The notes under the pieces were generated by a model. It had not been told where the DNA came from. It was given only the letters and a program-made list of their open reading frames with translations, and made no database searches. Below, in pieces: positions 46,261 through 56,800 of a DNA stretch of 64,000 bases. Source of the stretch: Tachypleus tridentatus (Eukaryota; Arthropoda; Merostomata; Xiphosura; Limulidae); NCBI RefSeq assembly GCF_004210375.1, contig NC_134830.1, positions 9,424,001 to 9,488,000 on the forward strand, given 5' to 3'. Position numbers and translations under genes: made by a program. Positions within the stretch are counted from its first letter, which is position 1, and each line of letters begins with the position of its first letter.

Positions 46261-47378
46261 GAGATAAGTTTCTTTACAAGCCAAATCTATACTCTTACCC
46301 TCACCTGCATATACAGTAACATTTTCAAAGCATATCCAAAGATTTGTGACACATGGTTTTGCCTTAGTGAAACCATGTTGACTATCAAAAAAAAAAATGT
46401 AAATTTTGTTAAATGACTTTACTAAGTATCTTTTATCAGACTTTCCAAAATTTTTCTCATGATTGATTTAAGACTAATTGGCCTATAATTAGTGGGGCAA
46501 CTTGTGTTACCTCCCTTGAATTTTGGAGTGACAGCTGATTTTCAAGCTGTTGGTACTTGTCCATTATTCAGAGATTTACAAAAAAGTGTCAGATGACTCA
46601 CATATACAGTTCTTGATCTATCTTAAAAAACTTGGGAAATATTATCTGGTCCTGGAGCCTTATATTTTAAACTTCCCAATTTTATTATAAAACTTTGAGA
46701 ATTTATGCATTTTTATTGTGTAACTTTGTTTTCATCTGTGAATTGCTTAAGATGAGGATTACTGCATAAGTCTTCATCAGTAAAAATTGAAGAAAAAGCA
46801 ATTTAATAAAATAACTATTTCATGATCATCAGATATAGGCCTCCCTTTATCATCTCTCAGTGGTCTTATTTCTGTCATAACATTTTGTTTTTCTCTAATG
46901 TGCTTAAAAATATCCTTACTATTAATTTTTATCATTCATCCTTTTCTCATAGATCTTTTTGGATGTACCAAAATCCTGATTGACTTAACTGGCCTGACAT
47001 TCTGTAATCTACCAGTTGAATTAAAATTGTTAAATTTATAATCTTTTATTGAATTTTGCCTCTTGTACCCTTTGTGAGCCAACCTGTTTTTTTTTGCTTG
47101 CAGCTACCCTTTCTCTAAGAAATGTATTTGTGTTGAATATTGAAAAATATTTTCACATTTGCTCAGTATCTTCAAATAACTTAGTTGCCAAGTTCACAAT
47201 AGATAATACTTGTTGCATCTCTTCAAAATTTATTATTTTTTTTAAGTTGGAATCAGTTACCATTATTCCTGATTTTTATGTGCAGTAAAACATTGAATTT
47301 AATGCAGCAATGATCACTTGCATCTAGACCCAATTTTCACTCTCCAGACCATTTCTGTGTTACAAGTTAACAATAAAT

Positions 47379-47648
47379 CTAAAATAGCATTATCTCTGAT
47401 AGGTTTGTTGACCAATTATTGAAGAAATCTATTTTGAACAGTTTCCAAAACCTTTTTTCATCATGGTTCAACTCTGGCATTTCCCAGTCAGTATGCCTGA
47501 AATTAAAACCACCCATAATTATGACTTCATTAAGTAACAAATTCTTATAGGAGCTTTTTCCCGTGTTATATGCTAACAGAAACCCAAATGGACTGAACCC
47601 TCTTGTAGCTATCCTTAATATTCTAAAATTTGGCAGGATGTAATACAT
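47379..47648 (-). pseudogene. CR1-like endonuclease fragment
   Basis: The minus-strand frame contains IIMGGFNFRHTDWEMPELNH and FFNNWSTNLSE. IxGDFNxRxxDWE is the catalytic Asp/Asn block of APE-type LINE endonucleases; here the key Asp is Gly (MGGFN), so the enzyme would be inactive even without the other breaks. Confidence 0.75.
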
Positions 47649-48515
47649 ATTTTACTTACTAGTGCCACAATGCCTCACTTTACTACTCTGTTCATATTAA
47701 ATAATCTATAATCATGTATTTTAAAGAAATTTTATCAAAATTATCTAGATTTAGCCATGTTTCAGATATTGCCATTACATATAAAATCTTTTCCTACCAG
47801 TGCCCTAAAGTAATCATTTTATTTCTTATTCTTCTAGCATTACAAAAATAACAAACTTATAACGACTGGTAATACTGATTTCTTCTGCTTGACGTTCCTC
47901 TACATCTAAATTTTGTTTCATTTAGTTTATCTTGGCCCTCACCAGTATCTAGTCCTAGTTTAAAATTTTCCTTTAAGCTGAGTTAATAGCCCTTCCAAAC
48001 ATGTCAGACCTTTTTCTATTTCAGTGAAACCATCCAATTTTACTCTTTACGCTGATCTGATCCTACAAGTCCAACCAGCTAACTTGCTCATTTGTAAATA
48101 TTATTTTCAGCCTATCATTTAGCTCTAGTGATTTACTCAAACTTTTATCTTTACTATTAATTCTTGGCAGTATTCCTGACACGATTAATCTGTGGCCTTT
48201 ATTTTTAAATACTTTCATTAATTATCCCCTCTGGCTTGTTCTTTCTTGTATTGTTAGCCCCTACGTGTAAAACAGAAACAGCCTTGTTGCCAGTCCACTT
48301 CACTATATCCTTGCACTATTGACCCCAGAGACTATTCTGTCCACATGCTAGTGACAAGGAACCACCTATAACTATAACATTTTTAAGTTCATAACTCATA
48401 TCCTACTTTGCTTTCCCTCCCTCTTACAGCTTATTGTCTACATAAGTCAAGGGCTGAAATCTGTTGTTCAGCAGATTAGGGTCTTTACAATTAACTCTGA
48501 TACAACCCTTTTTAA

Positions 48516-48885
48516 CTTACTGAATATCATTGTTAATCGTATCTGATGTATCTCACCATTTTTAATTCTAATACTACCCTAACTCACTGAATGTCATTGT
48601 TAATCGTAGCTGATGTATCTCACCACTTTTAATTCTAATACTACCCTAACTTACTGAATGTCATTGTTAATCATAGCTGATGTATCTCTCCACTTTTAAT
48701 TCTAATACTACCCTAACTTACTGAATGTCATTGTTAATCGTAGCTGATGTATCTCTCCACTTTTAATTCTAATACTACCCTAACTTACTGAATGTCATTG
48801 TTAATCGTAGCTGATGTATCTCACCACTTTTAATTCTAATACTACCCTAACTTACTGAATGTCATTGTTAATCATAGTTGATGGG
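48516..48885. repeat. 67-bp tandem repeat, about 5.5 copies, at the 5' end of the CR1-like LINE
   Basis: The unit consists of CTTACTGAATGTCATTGTTA, ATCGTAGCTGATGTATCTCA, CCACTTTTAATTCTAATACT and ACCCTAA. Because 67 is not a multiple of three, it is unlikely to be coding. It lies just upstream of ORF1 on the LINE's own strand, where some LINEs carry promoter monomers. Confidence 0.92.
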
Positions 48886-50799
48886 AAATGACAGCAGGAG
48901 ATACACAGTTTATGCTTCTTCTATTTAAATAGGATAGCCTCTGTCATTTCTTTCAACCTACAAATTGAACATACAATCTTAGCTTCTGTAAAGGTGTGTA
49001 GTGGTCCAGAATTCCTAAAGAAAACTCATTCATTGCATCTAACAAGCTGGGAATGCTTAGACCCCAAACTAGTCTTAACCATTGTATTATTTTTAAAATT
49101 AGAATAAACACTTAGTACTATGATTAAATACCAGTAGGCTGTTGTTAACACTGTTAAGCCTAAATATGACAATTAACTAGTTTTAAGACTATTTGTTAAA
49201 TATAACAAAGTATTTAGTTTATCTTACAATCTCACTGTAAGTTCAATTATAACTAAGCCTAAAGAACAGTAATGAGTACAGAACATAAAATCTTCACCTG
49301 TCATTATTTGCCTCCCAATTTTTTGTGTGGATATCTCATTCTTCACTTTTCTAGAGTTCTATTTTGGAAAACTCAACCATCTTAACCCTCTGTGTAGAAA
49401 ATTTTGCCCTCTTACTCTCTAATTATTTATTTAGCCACACATAATGAGGAAATGTTGCACATCTAGAAGAATATAGACATAAGCGTAGCTGTTAACATTT
49501 TAGTTATGGACTTAATCAAACCAACGAAGTTGCGACCCACATCTACCTTAATAGTTTCCTACTGTAACTTCCATTATATTTTATATATCTTCATAAAATT
49601 ATACAAGCTTTTAATAAGTACTAAGACTATTTTGTGAAAAAAAGTTCTAATTTTTAATGAAGTATTTTTACTAAAAATATCTTTGAGTTAATAGAATTAA
49701 AGTGTTATCTGTTCCTATTTTCATGTTAAGATTAAAAATACTTTTTTCATCTGACAAAGTGTCAAATTTCATTTGTATAATTTGTAAAACCTCCTAAATG
49801 AATTGGAAATGGGTTGTTTTCTTTCTCAATGAAACTTTATATTTTGATATCCTAGCTCCCTATGAAGTTGATCAATTTGACCAACCCCGTAACCGTCGTA
49901 GAAAAAATGAAAGAAATATAAATTGCTCTTTTTTTCATTCTGCCATGACTGTAGATTGTAATGGAAACCTACATTTGTTTGTCCGAAATAACATAAGACT
50001 TGTAACAGTATACATCTGTTTGTACTTACATTTTATCATTTTATTGTCATTTCAACTATGTGTATCTAATAATTCTGCCACAGAAATTATAAATTATTTG
50101 GTGAATCTGCAGCTTTTATTACATTATTAGGAATTTAACTCATGAGCTGTTTGTGAGCATATCTCATGAATAATTATTTTTCATTATCTTACCTTATCTA
50201 ACCTAATATGTTTTTAATTTTTACATTTTAGTTACTTTTATAACTGTAAATAAGATATTCATGAAAAACATGAAATATACTACTTATCATCTAATTAAAT
50301 TTTGAAAGATTTTCTAACATGCTCACTCTCACGTACTTGTAGAAACAAGGTTCAGCTATATCCTTATATTGTTTCTTATGTTAAGTATAATAACAAGTAC
50401 GGCATTATCCCCCTGTTTTACACAAAGACATGTTTCGTCTAAGAAATACAGACTTTGTTGAAAAGATTAATCTTATTTTCTCACTACCCTTATAAAAAAT
50501 ATCCATTAGTATTAGCTCTTGTTATGTATTATTTTCATAGGACTAGTTTTTTTTCTAAAATGATATTATGTGCATGTGTGTGTGTTTTGAACCTTATAAG
50601 ACTAAGGAATAAACTTTAAAAGCGAAAGTTTAGAAGGTTTTATTTTGTGTGTGTGTGTGTGTGTGTGAAAACTTTATTTTAGGCTGAATTACAAGAAAGC
50701 TGAGTGTAGATTTAAAGTATTTGGTCATTATTAAAAATTATTTGTAGTGTTAATTTCAGTATTAAATAATAATGTAAATCTATTTTCAATGGTTGTTAG
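48886..50799. other. DNA upstream of the first EXOSC10 exon found
   Basis: AT-rich. The 110-residue + frame at 49798-50130 is not protein-like apart from the short phrase PYEVDQFDQP, discussed under rejected items. A TG run lies at 50647-50667. No EXOSC10 N-terminal exon recognised. Confidence 0.4.
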
Positions 50800-50875
50800 A
50801 TATTCTCATCCTTATGAAGTGGAACTTGATCATTTTCAACCAAATCCAGAACAACTTGAAGAAGAAATACCTCAG
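50800..50875 (+). CDS. EXOSC10: EXOSC10 exon: segment preceding the exonuclease domain
   Basis: Acceptor GTTAG ends at 50799 and donor GTTTGT starts at 50876; the first base completes a codon from an unseen exon and the exit is phase 0. It encodes [18 protein letters not shown] and a short acidic tail ending IPQ. The HPYxxELxHF pattern is the conserved lead-in to the Rrp6 exonuclease domain. Confidence 0.88.
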
Positions 50876-53800
50876 GTTTGTTACACTTAAAGAATTTGGT
50901 TGTCATGAACTTTACTGAAATTATCAGTGAATTTAAATTTCTCTTTTAAATGCTAAAAGGATCTTTTACACAATATGCTTTATTGTAGTCATAAAATATT
51001 TTTAATTGCATACATCTTAATTAGGTTAGTTGTTTAAATGAAAATATTATATTGAGTGAGTCATGAATACTTAAAATGACCTTCTCACATTACAAAAAGT
51101 AAAGAATTGTGGTTTATGTTGAACATGAAACTTTCCATAAATATTTGAAAAATATCATATAAATACCACATTGATAGCAATATGTTCCACGATTTTCTTA
51201 GTACAGAGAAAATGACCCTACCTGATTTGAAACGAGTCTTTGTAGAGTACAGAATTAATGCTTGTGGAGATTTTTGTACACCTAAAGAGTTTAGTTTGTT
51301 GCACATTTAATTTCAGTATTCAGTGTAAGGCTTGGTTTTATAAAACTTAATGAATAAAACTGTAATGGAAATTGTAAGACTTACTGGGAAATAACGACAA
51401 TGTGGGGAAAGGTTCTCCCCTGAAAACTTATAAAAGATTTCTGTCCAATTTCATTGCAAGAGTTTCAGTAATGTGCTAGTGATCACAATACTGTTGTAAT
51501 GTGTGCCATTAGATGTCTACTGTGTGTAGTCCTAATGGAATAAAGCATCAGTTAATCATATCATAATGTGACTGGCATTAACATTTTTTGCTCATGACCA
51601 AGAACACTAAAATGCTGTACTTAAGGGGGTCAAATTTCCACCATCCTTAGGACACATAACTGGCCTCTTCAAGACTAAGAAAGAAGCTTATATTTATTGC
51701 AGCTGATCAGGAATTCACTAAGGAGAGTGATGCACGTGACTAAACAACATTACAGCGGGGTAAATTACATATAATTAAAGTTCTGTTTTGTATGTATATC
51801 ATGTAATGGTTATGTGCAATGCATACTGATATTCATATAACCCATTTTGTTTTACAGGCTGTTGTAATGAAATATGATGTTACTGCACCCATGATTCAAT
51901 TTGTGAGGCTAATATATATACATACATATATATATATTATTGTTGAGATTTAGAAATGTGTCAGAAGTAAATAACACAAAAAAAATAAGAGTGCATAACA
52001 TTTATAATTTGTACAAATTAGCAGCCATGATGTTAAATTGTTACACAGTAAGATTACAAATGTCATAAAACTACCTGTAAATAAATCATTTATTGATTAC
52101 ACTTTTGTTTTTTTACATTTCAGTAAAAGAAGTCTTATAATGGTTAATACATTTATTATTTGTTTAAGATTAGACTTGAGTTTTAAGTACCAAATATTTG
52201 TCGTAACAGGTCACTAAAAATCTTTTGAAGGCATTAAAAGTTTTAATTTTTAATATTTTTCTAGTTCAGTGTTTGTAATGTAAAATGGATTGTTAATTTA
52301 CTGTTTTAATCTATGAAATATCATGTTTCTATACTTAACCAAAATCTTCAGTGCAAAATATTATAAGCAGTATAATTCTGAACCTGCCTTTTTTTAAATA
52401 CCAGTTTGACATTTTTGTTCTTGTAAACTACCATTGTCATTTCATTTGTAGATGTTATTTACTTTGCTTTTCCTGGTTTCCTGTTTTTCCTTTATAGCAG
52501 ACAATAAAATCATTTACTGCCTTGAGTGGCAGATTTAAGGTTATGTGAACCTAGGGGCTAATAATTTGTGTGAGCCCTATATTTCATGTAATTTTACACA
52601 GAATAAAATTATCAGTGGGCCCCCATTAAGACCGTGGGCTCTGGGACTGAGCAATCCTTAGCCCCTACCTAAGTACACCACTAACTACTTACATCTGTGT
52701 GCTGATTTTGCATTATTTGAATTTTCGTGTTAGGTACCTAAAGCTATTGAAGAAACTTCGTTTGTATATGTTGACAATGTTTTGGCTCTCAAGGAACTTT
52801 GCAGAGAACTGAAACAACAAAAAGAACTTTCAGTGGATTTAGAGGTGAGAATAAACTGCTTATGCAGAGATGGACAAACTGATAAAATGTTCAGAATAGC
52901 AAAGTTTTTTGTTGTCAGTATATTTACTGAAAAACTACTTTTGTATCCATAAATATCCTTTTTCTCAAAAGCTTGAAGCTCTGGCTTGGACTACAGCCTA
53001 CCACTTTTTATATAAAGTGTTTCTTTAAATTTTTATCAGAATTTTATTTTACTTTTATAATTTAATTGTGGATCTGGTAGTATCAAAGAAAATATATCAA
53101 GTTTGAAAAGTGTAAGATCAAAATAACCTGCTCTTTATCAGAAGCTCACTTTTGACCATGAGTTTTGCATGCTTGCATATTTTAATAAGTTGTTTTCAGT
53201 GATAAAGAGTATTCTTTCTTGATTTATGAAATTAGAAGGATGTTGCAGGACTAATCTCATAGTGTTTTATTTTGTTTTGGAAATCCTAGAAAATTGTTGA
53301 AGTTCTGCTGTTTGAAAAATTGTTTTAAAGTACAAAATAAAAGGTTTATTGTTGATCCATTCATCCCGTAAGTAGTATACTGAACTATGTGAAACGTAAC
53401 GTCCTCTTTCGAGACAAACTTTGAGCTGATAAGTTCAATTTTTAGTTACTTTAAGATTTCATTATTTTTTAGATTCAAATACAGATTGTTATTAAATGTG
53501 ATAAACTACCATGGAATTCTGTGGTATCAATGAAGTAATTTATGGATTTTTTGATTAGTTAAATGTATATATAAAACCTAAAAAAAATTTGTTTCACATG
53601 CACCCCGTGCACATTTTTTAAAGCTTAGCAAGCTAAGACAAGTAGCAATAAGTACAAAGGTCATAACTAGAATAGATAGTTGTATGCATAGTTTCTGTAG
53701 TTACCGTTCTCTGTCTTAAGAAAAATATATATACACAATTTATAGTAATTGAAATCTGACTCTATTTTACCAAATACTTGTCCATAAAAACACATCCAAG

Positions 53801-56800
53801 ATAGGTCACTTTGTAAAAACTAAAAGGTCAATTTTATGTTTCTGGATACAGTAATGTGAGTGCACATGCACCACATCATTGTAACTTCTGTAATATTAGC
53901 CAGGCACAGTTGAAAGGTCAATATAATAAGATTAATAAATATATATATAAATATAATATTTAAGTTATTTAGTCAGAACATTTATATTTCAGTTTTATAA
54001 TTTGTGATCATTCTAGAATGGAAAAGATATAAGTTATATTAATTTCTATATGTTATATAGTGGTTACAAGATTGGTTAAATTGACTGAACCCATACAGAG
54101 ATTTTTTATTGAAAATTTTCTGATGCACAGAAGTATTTTGAATTTTAAAATGAAAATCACTTTGCATGTTAGATAGGCAACATGCAAAAAATATAAAATA
54201 CTTGATAAAAGCAGCATTTAACAAACCCAAATACTTAATAAAAAATCATTTATTTTGCATATGAAAGACTGAATGTTTACTGATAATTTGCCAAATTTTA
54301 TAAACACATGCTTACCAATTTTAAAGTAATAGAATTAAAATTTTAACAAGCACAAAATGATTGAGGTTGGTTCCAGGGACTGACCCCATGCTGAAGGAGT
54401 TAAAGGATACATAGAGCTCTAAATGAATTTTTAGTTTCATGTAACCTTGTTTTTATATATTTTCCAGCATCATTCTTATCGCTCCTTCCAAGGGTTAACT
54501 TGTCTGATGCAGCTGTCTACCAGAGAAAAAGACTATGTAATTGATGCTATAGAACTGCGTAGTGAACTTTTTTACTTAAATGAAGTGTTTACAGATCCTA
54601 AAATTGTCAAGGTGACTAAAATATTGTCGTAATATATGATGTATATGGTGGTTATAATATTTTTTACATCAAAATTTGTGTTTGCTATTGTATAATTATT
54701 CTGTTTTTGTGTAAATTATTACCCTTTTTTATATTTTTATAAAAGGTAATTAATCTTTAAAATGTTTTGTGTAGAATTTTGAGAGAGAATACTTTAATTG
54801 TGAATTATTACAGATATTAAAACTGTTATAGTGATTAAAATGTTACAAGGCTAGAATATGCACAATTTTGTTAATGTTTATTTTAACATGAGAAGTTGTT
54901 TTTAATTATGATAAAGACGTTTGTTATTGCTATTTCATCACTTATGTGATGCACCTGTTGACAGGAGAGAATGACTGTAATTGATGCTGTAGAAATTATT
55001 TTAGTAATTTGGTAAATATTTTAAATTGTAAATGATTTCTAGAGATTACCTGAGGTAAGTTAACAGATTTATATTTTTCAGGTTCAAAATGTGTAAAAGT
55101 TTCACTCACTCCTTAACTCTTAGCTTAAATCCTTTCTTAATACTGTGATGTTTATATTGAACTTACTAAAGCTTGCATTTATTAATAAGGAGTAATGTTT
55201 GTTTGTAGGTACTTCATGGTGCAGATATGGACATCTTGTGGTTACAACGTGACTTTGGACTATATGTAGTTAATATGTTTGATACTGGACAAGCTGCAAG
55301 AGTGCTAAATATGGCTTGTTTCTCATTAGCCTACTTGCTGAAACATTATTGTCAGGTGGATGTTAACAAACAATTTCAGTTAGCAGACTGGAGAATCAGG
55401 TAAGTTAACTTTCAGTTTGCAAAAGTAAGCTCATTCTTTGATAGATTGTTTAGGCAAAGCATTCATGATGAAACTTTGTGGAATGGACTGCAACTGCCTA
55501 TTGTGGAGACACAAGTGTAGACAATGACTTGAAGATGAAAGGTGGAAGACTGTTGAAATGTTGTTCTCTACACTTGTGTCTCCACAACAGGCAGTTGCTG
55601 TCCATTCTACAAAGTTTCATAAGTAAGCTCATTGTTTATAGCATCCTTCATTACCCCCTAAGCATTATAATTTTATGCAGAGGTATTCATTAAATAAATA
55701 ATATTATTATCCATTTGATTTCTTGGTTTAGATATTTTTATTAAAACGTTAAAAACAATGTAGAACAAAATACAACAGACTATTGGAAATTTGTTACTTC
55801 GAAAATTTGTAATGTGACTGGAAAAATTCTTAAGTGTATAAAAAATTGACGAACTATTAAAATAGTTTGAAATATGAGAATAATTATATTTGAGCTTAAG
55901 AAGAATATTATTCATTACTTAATATCTTTTATTTCTGTCACAAAGAATGTTTGCATGATAAAAAGAATGATTGGATGATTATTACACAGGCCTCTCCCAG
56001 ATGACATGATCCAATATGCTAGAGAAGATACACATTATTTACTCTATATTTATGACCATATGAAAAGAGATCTGGTTAGTAAGGGGAATGATCAGAAAAA
56101 TCTACTAATATCAGTGTTTCAAAGAAGCAAAACTGTCTGTTTGAAGGTAAGTGGCTATTCAAAGTGTACTTGTAGTTTTTTGTTATGATAGTATAAAATA
56201 TTTTAAGTGTGTTATATTGACCTCAGTATAAAAAGATGAATTAACTTTTTTGAATTAGGAATTACAGGAAATGAAACCTTTAGATAAGGAAATAAATTGC
56301 TTGAAATAATCATTTAATCCTTTCCATATGGATTCAGCCAGGGTAGCCACCCTAGCACCAACAAATAATAATCACAATTTACAAGCAGTAACTTTTAATG
56401 TGTTTTGTCTGTCTTCACAAATCTGGCAAGCTTTCAGTAAACATTACAAATATTTTGTATACAAGAAAATAAAATATTTTAATTAAGTATTTTTACGAGA
56501 GATTTATCCATGAATATACAGATAAATTGGAGTGTTTACTGCTTCAAGTGCAAAGCAGTTTTAATCTCAATAATGCTGCATTGTGAGATTCTGTTGAATT
56601 GACTTTCATTTTGCAGCTCTGATTGGAGGAATATGATCTCATTGAATTATCCGACTATTGTCTTGTTGGTCTCTGGTACTGCACATTTGGGCTTGGATAG
56701 TTGATGCATTCCATCAGAACAGGATGAGATTACAACTATTAGCCTTCCCTCCTATTCATATATTACCTATGCTACTAAATATTATTTGTTCCAACCCAGT

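Larger units (their letters stand above)
45180..48500 (-). mobile_element. CR1-like non-LTR retrotransposon (LINE), decayed
   Basis: On the minus strand the order is ORF1 with an esterase-like segment (about 48450-47950), endonuclease (about 47650-47400), reverse transcriptase (about 46750-45830) and the post-RT region (45805-45540). Signals include NVIVIGGSLSLACGQNSLWG and VSVLHVGANNTRKNK (GDSL-type esterase), EVIIMGGFNFRHTDWEMP (endonuclease), NWIGEWLNGEMQRVINGIQS, then SVLGHLIFLIYINDTDE, RCADDIKV (RT active site, 46049-46060), and YRSLVRPHFEYCIQTQVPHL. Many stops and shifts. The domain set is that of the CR1 group; clade is inferred. Confidence 0.85.

Noticed and set aside
49798-50130. 110-residue + strand frame with PYEVDQFDQP, similar to the EXOSC10 exon phrase [11 protein letters not shown]
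   Set aside because: The match is short, the rest is not EXOSC10-like and there are no matching splice borders. Chance or a very old partial exon copy; not supportable.
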